64,000 nucleotides of DNA, taken from NCBI GenBank assembly GCA_963995505.1, contig OZ023188.1:248001-312000 (forward strand), in the 5' to 3' direction. The DNA is from Hypericum androsaemum. Lineage: Eukaryota > Streptophyta > Magnoliopsida > Malpighiales > Hypericaceae. This document shows, one piece after another, positions 34,385 to 46,039 of this stretch (the first letter of the stretch is position 1; every line of letters begins with the position of its first letter). The translations under genes and the position numbers were made by a program. The notes beneath the pieces are model-generated. The model had not been told where the DNA came from. It worked only from the letters and a program-made list of their open reading frames with translations, and ran no database searches.

Positions 34385-35545
34385 CCGAGACATGTTCAAT
34401 GCGAAATTTCGCTTCGTAATTAAGGTATATGTTGAGGCTGCGGAATAAGAAAATTTTACTATGATCACATATATATTCGATAGTTAAAATTTTCGTATTT
34501 TTTTCCATGTAAATTCTACGAAGTTAATTCTATCTCTTGGAGTTATATTAGATTTTTGTTAGTCGCGACAGGAGCAATGGAATTAAGATACCACATGCAA
34601 TTTCGTAGGTGAGGATGTGAGATGTTTGTTAGGAGGTGTCATACCCATGGTAGTAGTAGCAAAGTTGTCCTCATTACTTTATACAAAAAAGTCGTAATTA
34701 TCCAACTTGCATTGTATGTGGACTTCTTCCAAACCAAAGGATAACAATGTCAAGGCCTTATCAATTAGAGTTTACAAGTTAGGATGCATTTAAGAGATCT
34801 TGTATTGAGGCCTGACGAATGTAAAAGATATATTTAAAAGATCTTATATTCAGGTTTTCTGAATATAAAATATACAATTGTTAAATTATTCCTAAATAAG
34901 ATTATGAGTGCTCGACTTTAAACAACAATATTCACATGGTCTTAAACATGTCCACTTCCATCATTATTCGTCCAGGATCTCCCACTTTGATTTTACATAA
35001 TCAACCATTATTTCTGCAATTAATAAATGTGTACTTCCTTTCATCGTCAAAACCTTTCACTTGCTTTGATATATTAGGATTTTTATATTTGTATTCTTGG
35101 CAATATGATGTAATTTGCATCCTGAGTTATAAGTTAGATACATTGTCACCACAAAAAAAAAATCAGACGCCACCGACATCACAAAGAAGTCTGCTCTTTC
35201 TAGATGGAAAAGCAATTGGAAGACAATATATTTCGACCAAGTCTCCGATCAACCAAACTCATATATTATTTCTGGGGGCTGGGTCTACACGTTTTACCTT
35301 TTCCCTAAATCCTCCCCGACCGTCACCACGTACAAACTGTCCAACTCTAACCCGTAAATAACACCAACAACATAGATCAATCACTATTGCTAATTCTATT
35401 TTAACTAAACGTTCAAGTTCGAACTTTGACCTGGTCAAACAAGTTAATTAGGATACTATCCTATAAGTATCCATCAATCCCATTGCCCAACCCCCCACAA
35501 CAACAACAACAACTCACCATCCTCATCATCACGTAGAATTACAAA
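34385..35545 (+). promoter_or_regulatory. Upstream region of chitinase A, part of the duplicated unit
   Basis: Homologous to the regions before chitinases B (42,745-43,537) and C (46,440-47,475). Shared landmarks are acatgttcaatgcg/atatgttcaatgcg, ccatggtagt, and caaggccttatcaatta. Near the gene it has the TATA-like ctataagtatcc at 35,461 and, unlike B and C, a palindromic W-box pair. The DNA between 33,170 and 34,385 is absent from the B unit and so is an insertion. Confidence 0.7.
35425..35439 (+). promoter_or_regulatory. Palindromic W-box pair upstream of chitinase A
   Basis: tttgacctggtcaaa is a perfect inverted repeat around one central base. It holds TTGACC on each strand, the core bound by WRKY factors. 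It lies about 25 bp upstream of the TATA-like element and is absent at the matching places before B and C. Confidence 0.6.
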
Positions 35546-36442
35546 ATGTCGCCCTTCAACATGGCAATATTACTTGTACTACTAGCCATAGCCACACCCA
35601 TTTTAGCACAAAACTGCGGGTGCGCGTCGGACCTCTGTTGCAGCCAGTACGGATACTGCGGGACGGGAGACGACTACTGTGGCGCCGGCTGCCAGGAGGG
35701 TCCTTGCGACTCCTCAAGCAGCAGCGGTGGCGGCGTCTCGGTTTCCGACGTTGTAACTACAGACTTCTTTAACGGTATACTGAATCAGGCCGGGTCCGGG
35801 TGTGCCGGGACCAGCTTCTACACCAGGGACTCCTTCCTTAGCGCTCTCAGTTCTTACTCCGGGTTTGGTAATCTCGGCACCGCCGACGATTCCAAGAGGG
35901 AGATTGCTGCGTTCTTCGCTCATGTTACCCACGAGACTGGACGTAAGCTCAATGCTCATATATTATATGCATGTTTGTGCTTTTGTGTTTGACTACGAAT
36001 TAATTAATTAACCGTGTTGCGAATTGGTTGGGCTGCAGATTTCTGCTACATAGAAGAGATAGACGGGGCATCCAAGGACTACTGCGACGAGACCAACACG
36101 CAGTACCCATGCACCGCAGGAAAGGGCTACTACGGGCGCGGCCCACTCCAAATCTCATGGAACTACAACTACGGCCCCGCCGGTGAAGCCATCGGGTTCG
36201 ACGGGCTGAACGCACCCGAGACCGTGGCCAACGACAACGTGGTGTCGTTCAAGACGGGGTTGTGGTTCTGGATGAACAACGTACACTCAGTGGTGACCCA
36301 GGGTTTTGGGGCCACCATCAAAGCCATCAACTCGATAGAGTGCAACGGAGGGAACTCGGATGCGGTCAACGCTCGGGTTGGATACTACAAGGACTATTGC
36401 AGCCAATTCGGTGTCTCCCCTGGGGATAATCTCACTTGTTGA
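35546..36442 (+). CDS. Class IV chitinase A (hevein domain plus GH19)
   Basis: Secreted endochitinase acting on chitin of fungi or arthropods. Exons 35546-35942 and 36039-36442 (96-bp intron) give 266 residues. A signal peptide ([20 protein letters not shown]) is followed by a CBM18/hevein domain with eight Cys ([20 protein letters not shown] through CQEGPC). A Ser/Gly linker and a GH19 domain of class IV length follow. The catalytic acids are HETG and the second Glu of CYIEEIDG, and substrate-binding segments [16 protein letters not shown] and FGATIKAIN are present. It ends SPGDNLTC, with no vacuolar extension, so it is probably apoplastic. The intron lies just after the HETG codons, as in B, C and D. 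The start aligns with B and C. Confidence 0.95.
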
Positions 36443-38080
36443 AACCTATACACTTTATTACTATTACATTTCTTTTTTTAATAATAAAAGTTAATAATAT
36501 TACATGTTGCCTGCAGGGCAACTGCATGTATCCTTATAAACTGGAATATTATTCGGCATAACAAGCATAATAAAGTATCCAATTTTTCTGTTCCTTATAT
36601 TATTTGTATCACTTTGCAAATTAGGGATGACGAAGGGTAGGATAGGGTATCGGTAACACCCTACCCATATCTAGTTTAAAATATTGGATTCATACCTTAC
36701 CTTAGACCTTTGAAAAATTTTATTACTAGATCCATACTCTTACCCCCAGGATCCGCAGGATTTATAGGGTCTGTAGGGTCCGACTGTTGTATTAAGTGCA
36801 ATACATTAAAAAAAAGTTTTAACATAAATTTTAATTATATATATAATTTAAATAAAAAAATTAGAATTATGTGTACAAATATCATTGAGTATAGAATATT
36901 TGAGAATTTTATTACAATTTATAAGAAAAAAATATAAAAAAGAGTCTCATTAGGGTCTAATCTGTTGGTGTCATTTGTAAACTAATAGAAATCATATGGT
37001 TAACAATTAAGTGAAAAGGTATGGAAAGAAAAAAGAAGTAGATAATGTCATTTCAATATTGAATTGGTAGCATTTCATTAAAAATTGATGGTTGTTGGAC
37101 ATGACTATTGAAAATTACTTCATTTATAGCCTTTGAGATTTGTTGAACATGTCCATTGGATTCTTATAAATAGAAGTATCATATTGGCATTCTAATTAAT
37201 TCCATCTATATACAATAATTCCATTTCTTCTTATTTCCTACACTTCCACCATAAGACACTGTTCTTCTAGTTCCAGAGGTGATATTCTATTACTTGCCAG
37301 TTAGAATATCTAGAACTTTTGAGAAATTCTAGGAGTGTACTTGCCGGAACCCGTTGGCAACATATAGTGGAGGCAATTAACACTTTTAAGGACAATGATT
37401 ATTAATAACGTCTCAAAAATCAAGTTCAAAGGTTTCCATCGGATTTGTTTGAAGTTTCGTCAAGTCAATTACACGGTGATCTATTGGTGACTCGAGGTAA
37501 AGTTTGGAGTTCCAAGTTGGCCTCGATTTTGTTCGTATCTCGTCGAATCTATCGACTCTACAAAAAGCAGGTTCGATCCCCATCTTATTCCAACAATCTT
37601 AAAGAGTTATTTGATTGAATGAAAATGGATGAAATTGACTAATTGATATGAACATGATAAATGCATGATATATGTGTTCCGATGCCTTTGAGAGCATATT
37701 TATATGAAATATATTTTCATATCAATTTTTGTGAACACTATCACTACTTCGTCAACAATGGAAATAGAAATAGAAATAAGTAGTACTCTATATTCCAATG
37801 AATATAGCAACAGAAATTATAAGAGTTGTAGGAAGTTCACTTGGAGGTCATATTGAAACATCAAGCTCTTGAACTTTGACGTTGTTTGACGTCAGGCCGT
37901 GTTGGTTTTATTTGATTAAATACCATTTAGTTTAAATTAATGACACTATTTGGTTAACAAATAAAATGAAATAATATGAAAGAAGTAATATTTGTTTAAA
38001 AAGGCTGCAGAAACACAAAAGGGGGGGGGGGTCAAATGGTGTCACTCCAGTACAAATAAATTGAAGTTTGTTTGGAGAGT
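36443..38080. other. AT-rich spacer after chitinase A
   Basis: The first 160 bp match the 3' flanks of chitinases B and C, including tttaataaaagttaata and ggaatattatt. After about 36,610 the sequence is unique here: a GGGTA/TACCC-rich palindromic patch at 36,630-36,670, then AT-rich DNA with no recognised gene. A run of 10-11 G lies near 38,020. Confidence 0.5.
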
Positions 38081-38084
38081 GCTG

Positions 38085-38250
38085 TGGAGACCGGATTGAG
38101 TGGGAACTAAAGATTTTTTGTCCACAGGTGGGGATTATATTCTTAACCATTAGATTCATTTGGGTGTTCAATTTCTAAAATCTGATGGTCCAAAATCATT
38201 AGGAACATTATTGACTTTTTTACCCAAGTAAATACCAATTTCTAAAAATA
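38085..38250 (+). repeat. Second forward copy of the terminal-like module
   Basis: Contains gaccggattgagtgggaac, tgtccacaggtgggga, aaatctgatggtcc and tttttaccc in the same order as 33,170-33,310. It is followed, as there, by C-rich tandem repeats and then a CAATATC-type array, suggesting two copies of one element family. Confidence 0.5.
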
Positions 38251-38339
38251 ATTCTCTTCCAATCTCATATCAATTCAAAATTTTTGGCCCAACCTCCCAC
38301 TTTTTTCTCCCACGTTTCCCTCCCACTCTTTCATTAGTT

Positions 38340-38640
38340 TCCTTTTCCTCTCTGTCTCCTCTTCCGTGACCGCCGCCCATCGTTGCTCGCTTTCGCCTCC
38401 GTGACCGCCACCCGTCATTGCTTGCCTTCCCCTCCGTGACTGCACTCCGTCGTTGCTCGCCTTCCCCTCCGTGACCGCCACCCTTCTGTGCTCGCTTTCC
38501 CCTCCGTGGTCGTCACCACTCCGTCACGAAAATCCCTCCGTAACGGCCACCCCTTATTCTAGCGCTCCTCTCCGTGCTCGACTGCCCCTCCGTGTCCGCC
38601 ATCCCTCTGTGACCGCCACCCGTCCGGATCTCTCTCTAGT
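38340..38640 (+). repeat. CTCCGTGACCGCC degenerate tandem repeat
   Basis: Repeated blocks of cctccgtgaccgccacccgtcg-like sequence with variable spacing. An antisense frame (38,481-38,275) is only a translation of the repeat. Confidence 0.75.
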
Positions 38641-38949
38641 GCTCCAGTAGTCTCCTTCCTTTCCGTAGTGAGAAGTGACCCGATTGAAGGAGCAATCTTT
38701 TTCTGCGGGCTATCCAAAGGTGCAATTTTTTTCTCCAAGTTGTGTCTCTTGTTAGTAGAGATATTGGTTTTTCCTGTTTGTCGGATTAGGGTTTACAAGC
38801 GTCGAATGGTCCTCGGTTGTTCATTGGTTTATGCTCTTGTGTCCTTGTCTATTTTTTAATGTTAACAAGTGATTTTATCGTACTGTTCCGACATGCAAGT
38901 CTTGTCTGGAAGTTCAATGATGAAGAATTTGAAGAAGAAGCCGGAGGCT

Positions 38950-40620
38950 ACAGAGAAGATCATAAGAGATGACAAGGGGGAACCTCAAAAGGAAAATATA
39001 CTAATTTTTGATTTATTTGTAGGCTGAATGATGTACAATATTGTGAAAGATTTGATGTATCAATATTTTGAGATTTCGTTTGTTTTCATCTTTGTTTTTA
39101 GCTAGCTGTTGCGATATTGGTTTTTAGGTGTTTACACACTGATTTTAGATGTGTTGATAAGAGGTTGATGATTTGTTGATATTCATTTTTAGCTGTAGTG
39201 GTATTAGTTTTTCATTGTTTGATATTGGTTTGACGATGTAATGATATTGATATTTTGGATGTTGAAATTGGTTTGACGATATATCGATATTGGTTTTTAA
39301 TTCTATTGATATTGGTTGTAGACTGTATTATTATTTGTTATTTGTTGTATTGATTTTGGTTTGACTATGTGTTGAAATTCGTTATAGGCTGTATTGTTAT
39401 TGGTTTGACGATGTATTCATATTGGTTTTCTGTTGTATTGATATTGGTTTGACGATGCATTGATATTAGTTATAGGCTGTAATGATATTGGTTTGAAGGT
39501 TTATTGATATTTGTTTGAATTTTTTTAATTTTTGTTGTAGAGTTTTGTGCTATTTTGCAAGCCCACTAAGATAATTAGTGTGAATGAGTTTTTGCATAAC
39601 TAAACCTCTCACGCGTCAAAGGAACAAAGAAGTGGGTACATACGAATGGCTGTATTTGGGTTTCTATTAGAGTTAACTGGCCTGGATCCTGATCCGATCG
39701 ACTTGATGGAAGTTTTCAAAGTCTGTAAATTTTCGGAAAAGAAGTTTGTTTTATCTGATGAGCATGTCAGAAGAATGTACGATTTGGATTTTGGGAATGA
39801 AGATGCCATTTTTGAAAAATGATTGACTCCAGCAGAAAGGAAAAAATTAAAGACAGAAGCTACTAAATTGGGACTGATGCCAAGCGATGGTTATTATCTA
39901 ATATTTATCGGCTTGTTGCAGACTTATTTTGTTTGTATATACGCTCATTTTACATATTGAAACGTTATTTGCTTGAGTATATTTCGATATTAGTTTTAGT
40001 CTATTTACAAACTGGTTTGAGTATGTGTCGATGTTGGTTTGAGTATGTATTCTGATTGGTGTGCGTTTTGATTGATATTGGTTCTTACAATATGCCAAGT
40101 TCATAATTGGTTTATTAGTTTTAGTTTTGAGATATGGAGATATTGGTTTACAGCTGTGGAGATATTGGTTTTCAGCTATAGAGATGTTGGTTTTCAGGTC
40201 TGCTGAGATTGGTATTTAGGTGTATCGTTATTGTTTTACTTTGAGTGATATTGGTAGTCCAATTTTCACATCCCACAGGCCTAGCGATATTAGTCTTCAG
40301 CTACAGGAATATTAGTTTTTTGCTATAGTGATATTGGTTTTCAGCTGAATTGATATTATTTTTAGTCGGTACCGATATTGGTTTTGATCTGTAGCGATAT
40401 TGGTCTTCAGCTACATGAATATTGGTTTTTTTATGTAGTGATATTGGTTTTCAGCTGTATTGATATTATTTTTAGTCGGTACCGATATTAGTTTTGATCT
40501 GTAGCGATATTGGTCCTCAGCTGCAGGAATATTAGTTTTTAGTTGTAGTGATATTAGTTTTGAGCTGAATTGATATTAGTTTCAATCTGTAATGATATTG
40601 GTTTTGTGATATGGAGATAT
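38950..40620 (-). repeat. Large GATATTGGTTT motif array
   Basis: Dozens of imperfect copies of GATATTGGTTT(T) alternate with short variable spacers such as cagctgtagt, over about 1.6 kb. On the minus strand the core is AAACCAATATC, the same as in the arrays at 32,860 and 33,900. A non-repetitive island of about 350 bp lies inside it, near 39,540-39,900. Confidence 0.85.
39600..39822 (+). pseudogene. Protein-like fragment inside the motif array, unidentified
   Basis: A plus-strand frame reads GYIRMAVFGFLLELTGLDPD, then LMEVFKVCKFSEKKFVLSDE and HVRRMYDLDFGNEDAIFEK before a TGA at about 39,820. The composition is protein-like rather than repeat-like. I do not recognise the family. It may be an exon carried by the surrounding repeat element. 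Confidence 0.3.
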
Positions 40621-40942
40621 TAGTTTTAAGATGTACCAATATCATAAATAACATGATGTTCAAATTTAAGATAAGCTAAAAAAATTTCCGAATGTTAAGC
40701 AATAACATGATGTTAATTTTTGGACAATTTTTTGGTCTTTACACGTTTCTTTATACATTTTTTTCATGCTTTGGATGTTGTCTGGACATCTTCACCTTGT
40801 TATGCTTGAGGTGTTGGTGTACCTTGAAATGGAAATGTTTTAATGTTTAGTAAAAATATGACAATAAATCAAGTAACGATTAACGAATTCAAGCGAGCGA
40901 TGTTTACCAATATCAATAAAGCTAAACAACTCTGCTGTTCTT

Positions 40943-41820
40943 CTACGACAAACCTTTGCCCCTAGGTTCGCTCTTACGGAATTCCACCAACAACTCCGCT
41001 ATCGTAATTGCTGACGAAAGGTCTTGTGCCTTCTGTCGCTGCACCTCCATCCTTGCCCAATGTTTCAGACCATCGACGAAAGCGAACAACGCCTCCTTCT
41101 CGGTCATATCCAGAATTTCTAGTAACACCTCCGAAAACTCCTTAACATAATCGCGTACCGTGCTCTTATGTCCCAGCCTATGTAGTTTTGCACATGCCTC
41201 GTGCTCAACATTCTCCGGGTAGAATTGCTTCTTGATTTCACGACAGAAATCCGCCCACGTAGCCACCGTACAGGTTCCTCGCTCCACTTTACCTTGCTTT
41301 CTCTGCCACCAAAGCATTGCGGTGTCTGCAAGGTAGAGTGGGGCTATCCGCAACTTTGCCGCATCTTCGACGATATTTTCCCACAAGAAATTGTCAAGGT
41401 CCTTCGCGTTCCTTCCTCCGTTGAAGGCCTTTGGTTTCAGCACTTCAATTGGCCAGCACCTACCACCGCTTTCTTGCATAAGTCGACTTCCATCTTCAAC
41501 TCAGCAATTTTGGCCCCCACCGCCTTACGAAAATTAGTAAGTTGCTCCGCAACTCTGTTTAGCGCCTCGTTCAATGCCCCTTGCATCTCATCCCGAAGCG
41601 CATTTTCCCTAACATCTGTTTCTTCAGCAGTTAACGCCACATCTTCTAACTTGTCGGCATAGTCATAGACGGCTTTTTCGATCCGTCCAAGCCTTGCCTC
41701 AAAGTTGACCAACGCATCTGGAGGGACAGATTTTTCCCTTCCTCCTCCTTTCTTTGGTGGGGGCGGGTCTTTCGTCCCACCCAGATTTTCCACCGTTGAA
41801 GCATCTTCGTGGCCAGCCAT
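40943..41820 (-). pseudogene. Ty3/gypsy gag fragment
   Basis: Two overlapping frames: 41,820-41,437 (MAGHEDASTVENLGG, a coiled-coil-like region) and 41,479-40,943. The second has the Retrotrans_gag signature (APLYLADTAMLWWQRKQGK, FCREIKKQFYPENVEHEACA, TVRDYVKEFSEVLLEILDMT). A frameshift lies where the two meet, near 41,440-41,480. The protein stops after RGKGLS, before a zinc knuckle. Confidence 0.85.
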
Positions 41821-41878
41821 AGTACCTGACCTTTCCCACGCACCAGATTTCTTCCGTAACCTGGCTCTGATACCAAAT

Positions 41879-42443
41879 TGTCACGCCTAAACTTGTTCCT
41901 CACTTAGTCGTGCCGGCACTTGAGGTTAGTCTCGCCCCAAGTCAGCCTTTCACTCACTCTCGCAACTCACACAAGGCAAAGAATGCAAGAGTTTCAGAAA
42001 TTCGCGTAGCCTTTATTGAACTTTTAAGTGTATTTTTCTGAATACCTTTACTTTTAAGGCAATCAACCCCTAACGAATTATAACTTTTGGCCGAAAGGCC
42101 ATGTACAAAACCTACACTGGGGGGGGGGGGGACACCTTTGGTGCTTACAATCTAGCCGAATAGCCTGCTGTGTGGTCCACTTCGTGGCCCTTGAGTGCCC
42201 TTTGGTGCCTGCCTGTTTACTCCTTCGTGCCCCCTTCAAAACTAGGCTGTGAGCCCATCGCATCTCTTCGCTGGCTGTGTCGCAACCTTTCGCTGAGTGG
42301 CTGACAGCCCTTATGTCTCTTCGAAAATTCAGCCTTCCCATCGTGTCTCTTGGCTTCTTACGGAGTCCTTGTGGCCGCTGGTCAGGCCTGCTCACTCGCA
42401 CCTCCTCGCATGTCTAGCTGGCCTTGGAAGGCGAGGTGTTACA
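41879..42443 (-). repeat. LTR of the gypsy remnant
   Basis: About 565 bp bounded by TG and CA on the minus strand, followed after two bases by the tRNA-Met-type primer-binding site. There is no partner LTR within the window. Confidence 0.65.
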
Positions 42444-43537
42444 CTATGCTTTAGATGAGATTACAGAAATAAGGTCGAATTATACTCTTACACTATAAAT
42501 TTTGGTATCTTAATTTAGACCAAGTCTATAATAAGATATGAGTCCACTTAAAGATTAGCAGTCTAAAGTACAATATGAATTCAAAAGAAATCTCGCATAT
42601 TAACGAATATGGGTCCACTTCGATTTCGGTCAAAGCTACAAATTGGAAACCAACGGCCTACGTTGCTCAAGTCAAGACCAGCCTCGCCCACAACCACAAA
42701 AGCATATATTTCCATCCGGACACAACACGTCTTCGAGAATCGAGATATGTTCAATGCGGACTTTGCTTGGTAATTAAGGCATCTGTTCGGGCTAAATATG
42801 AGAATTTCACTTCGAAAGTTAGAATGTTAGTTCTTTTTTTCCGATGTTTCGATATAAATTTTACTAAGTTAATTCTATCTCTTAGATTTATATTATAATT
42901 TTGGTTATTCGGAACATGAGCAATGAAATTAAGATACAGCATGCAATTTCGTAGATGGGGATGTGAGATGTTTGTTAGGAAGTGTCGTAGCCATGGTAGT
43001 GGTAGCAAAGTTGTCCTAATTATTTTAGACAAAAAAAGTCGTGATTATCGAACTTGCATTGCATGCGGACTTCATCCAAACCAAAGGGATAACAAAGTCA
43101 AGGCCTTATCAATTAGAATTTGCAAAGTTATAAATAACTTGGATACGTTTAAAATATTTTGACTCAGATATTGTAAAATTAGGATCCACGAATACTCGAC
43201 TCTAAATAACTGTATCCACTTCCATCTTCGGTATCGATGAGACGCCACCGACCTCACAAAGAAGTCTCTACTCTTTCGAGATGGAAAAGTAATTGCAAGA
43301 CAATATATTTCGACCAAACTCATATATCATTCCTGGTCTACACGTTTTACCTTCTCCCTTAATCCTCCCCGTCCGTCATCACGTTCAAATTTTCAAACTC
43401 TTACCCGTAAATAACACCAAGGTACGTCAATTCGGATACTAGTTAGTTTCGACAGCGCCTATAAGTATCCATCAATCCCATTGCCCAACCCCTCACAACA
43501 ACAACTCAAAATCATCATCTTCTCGTACAATTACAAA
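42444..43537 (+). promoter_or_regulatory. Upstream region of chitinase B
   Basis: From about 42,745 it is colinear with the A and C upstream regions. The TATA-like cctataagtatcc starts near 43,459, and the leader tcacaacaac...ttacaaaATG is shared. No W-box palindrome is present. The stretch 42,620-42,700 (tcaaagctacaaattggaaa, tcaagtcaagaccagcctcg) also has counterparts at 33,135 and 46,370. Confidence 0.65.
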
Positions 43538-44458
43538 ATGTCGCCCCTCAACATGTCAGTATTACTACTAGTACTAGCCATAGCCACACCCATCACGCAC
43601 GTTTTAGCACAAAACTGCGGGTGCGCGTCGGACCTCTGTTGCAGCCAGTTCGGATTCTGCGGGACGGGAGACGCCTACTGCGGCACCGGCTGCAAGGAGG
43701 GTCCTTGTGACTCCTCAAGTAGCAGCAGCAGCAGCGGCGGTAGCGTCTCGGTTTCCGACGTTGTAACTACCGACTTCTTCAACGGGATACTGAACCAGGC
43801 CGGGTCCGGGTGCGCCGGGACCAGCTTCTACACCAGGGACTCCTTCCTTAGCGCTCTCAGTTCTTACTCCGGTTTTGGTAATCTCGGCACCACCGACGAT
43901 TCCAAGAGGGAGATTGCTGCGTTCTTCGCTCATGTTACCCACGAGACTGGACGTAAGCTCAATGCTCTTATATTATATGCATGTTTGTGCGTTTTTTTTG
44001 GCTACGAATTAATTAATTAACCGTGTTGCGTGTTGCGAATTGGCTGGGCTGCAGATTTCTGCCACATAGAAGAGATAGACGGTGCATCCAAAGACTACTG
44101 TGACGAGACCAACACGCAGTACCCATGCACCGCAGGCAAGGGCTACTATGGGCGCGGCCCACTCCAAATCTCATGGAACTACAACTACGGACCCGCGGGT
44201 AAAGCTATCGGGTTCGACGGGTTGAACGCCCCAGAGACCGTGGCCAACGACAATGTGGTGTCGTTCAAGACGGGGTTGTGGTTCTGGATGAACAACGTGC
44301 ACTCGGTGGTGACCCAGGGTTTCGGGGCGACCATCAAAGCCATCAACTCGATAGAGTGCAACGGAGGGAACTCGGATGCAGTCAACGCTCGGGTTGGATA
44401 CTACAAGGACTATTGCACCCAGTTCGGTGTCTCCCCTGGGGATAATCTCACTTGTTGA
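43538..44458 (+). CDS. Class IV chitinase B (hevein domain plus GH19)
   Basis: Tandem paralogue of chitinase A. Exons 43538-43952 and 44055-44458 (102-bp intron) give 272 residues. A signal peptide ([20 protein letters not shown]) precedes an eight-Cys hevein domain with two Phe in place of A's Tyr ([11 protein letters not shown]). The linker is the longest of the three (eight Ser in a row from an AGC repeat). The GH19 domain keeps HETG and [24 protein letters not shown] and the terminal SPGDNLTC. An upstream in-frame ATG at 43,481 would add 19 residues, but it is not conserved in A or C and would bury the signal peptide, so 43,538 is chosen. Confidence 0.94.
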
Positions 44459-44624
44459 AACCTCTACACTTTATTAATATTACATTTCTGTTTTTTAATA
44501 AAAGTTAATAACATTGCATGTTTCCAGCAGGGCGACTGCATGTAACCTTACAGACTGGAATATTATTCAGTGTAACAAACATAATAATAAAGTCTCCGAT
44601 TTTCCTATTAATTACAATTTACTT

Positions 44625-44705
44625 TTTTTAGAATGTTGAAGCGGTCAAAAGGTAAATTAGTGTGGAACAGAAAAAGTCGTCCCGATAATTTATTGCGCTT
44701 GATTT
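44625..44705 (+). repeat. Chitinase-unit 3' flank, copy 1
   Basis: gaatgttgaagcggtcaaaa through aatttattgcgcttgatttc is about 85-90% identical by eye to 56,781-56,880. It marks the end of the duplicated chitinase unit before the copia remnant. Confidence 0.75.
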
Positions 44706-44732
44706 CCTAAGAAGTATGTACGTCGAGCAATT

Positions 44733-45990
44733 TCAAGTCCTAAGAAGTATTTTAAGTCTCCATAGACGAGCAATGCCACAAAGGAGGATCCACGTTGCAG
44801 AGTAAATAGAGAACAGTCGAACTGTGATTGATGGAAACCATTGTCCAGATGTGAGGATGTAAGTCTTGCAAACTATTGGCGGCTTGCTTGCTTGAATCCA
44901 TATAAAGAACTCCTCAGCTTGCATACCTTACCAGTTATAGGAGAAGAAGTAGATAGACCAGAGATCCCCATTGTTAACGTCGAGTTGGTGTAACAACCAA
45001 CCCTTTTGAATTGCAATAGCAAGCAATAATCAGACCGTTGTAAGTTTAGCAACTAGTGAGGAAGTGTCCAAGAAACCAATCCCCTATACTTGAGTGTATC
45101 CTTTCGCGACTAAACGTGCCTTGTATCTTTCAATCTGATCATTAGATTTATACTTGACTTTATACACCCACTTACATCAGATGGGTGTTTTACCAGCAGG
45201 AAGATCAACGAGGGATCATGTCTGGTTGTTCTCAACAGCTGATAACTCTTCTTGCATAGCTTGGTAGCTTGGACCCAGCAAGGATGATGAATTGCTTCCT
45301 TATAATTACGTGGCTCGTGAGTTTGTAACAGCTGCGTACTAAAAATTTGTGAGCATGAGACAAATTAGTGAGTCCAAAGTACGAAGATAAGGGATACATG
45401 GTCATCTCGAGATTGATCAGTAAGGTCTGTAATCATCTCGCAGATATAATCTACTAAATATTTGGGAGGATGGCGAACTATTTGTTTGCGATGCTGGTTT
45501 GCATCAGAAAGTAGTATTGTATCCACTGTCCTTGGTGATGGAATAGGAGGAGTGGCTGGATTTTGTGGAGAAGGAGTTGGATGTGAGGAGGAGCTTGGAT
45601 AATCTAAGTTATCTGTTAGGGGAGACGTGAGAGGAAGGACAAGTGAATCTGGCTCATAAGGTTGATAAACATCCGGAGAGTAAAGATGTTGATTTTGGAT
45701 AGGATAGATGTCCTCATGGAATATGACATCACGAGAAAAACCCAGTTGATGGCTGGTGAGATTATACAGCTTGTATTCTTTAACACCATAAGAATAACCA
45801 TGAAAAACACATGGTTGAGAGCGTGGATTAAGCTTTGTGCGATCTGCTTCAATGGTTGCTGTATAACAAAGTGATCTGAAAACTTTCAAATGACTAAGTG
45901 GAGGGAGCTTGTGATACAGTAGCTCGTAAGGAGTCTTGTTTTCCAACAAGGAAGATGGAATTCTATTGATTAGATTCGCAGCATGAAGGA
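44733..45990 (-). mobile_element. Ty1/copia remnant 1 (integrase C-terminus to RT)
   Basis: Minus strand. The frame 45,949-45,365 has the integrase C-terminal pattern (TPYELLYHKLPPLSHLKVFR, CVFHGYSYGVKEYKLYNL). Further on come the RT N-terminal motifs WSLVDLPAGKTPI, CKWVYKVKYKSNDQIERYKA and RLVAKGYTQ, with stops around 45,250-45,000, then LLHQLDVNN. No LTRs were recognised. It sits between chitinase unit B and the plastid-derived fragment before unit C. Confidence 0.8.
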
Positions 45991-46039
45991 TTGAATCACT
46001 CTAAAATACTAGAGGAAGATGAGCTTGAATGAGTAGAGA

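Larger units (their letters stand above)
40943..42443 (-). mobile_element. Ty3/gypsy remnant: LTR, primer-binding site and gag
   Basis: Read on the minus strand: an LTR-like block 42,443-41,879 (starts TGTAACACCTC, ends GGCGTGACA), a primer-binding site TGGTATCAGAGCC complementary to initiator tRNA-Met, and then a gag open frame. Nothing of protease, RT or integrase follows, and no second LTR is seen at the left end, so the element is truncated at about 40,930. A run of 11-13 G lies near 42,120 inside the LTR. Confidence 0.8.

Noticed and set aside
35714..35959. Antisense frames inside the chitinase genes
   Set aside because: They recur in all copies only because the sense sequence is conserved and GC-rich. 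No independent signature.
43481..43537. Upstream ATG extending chitinase B by 19 residues
   Set aside because: Not conserved in A or C, and it would place a hydrophilic extension before the signal peptide.
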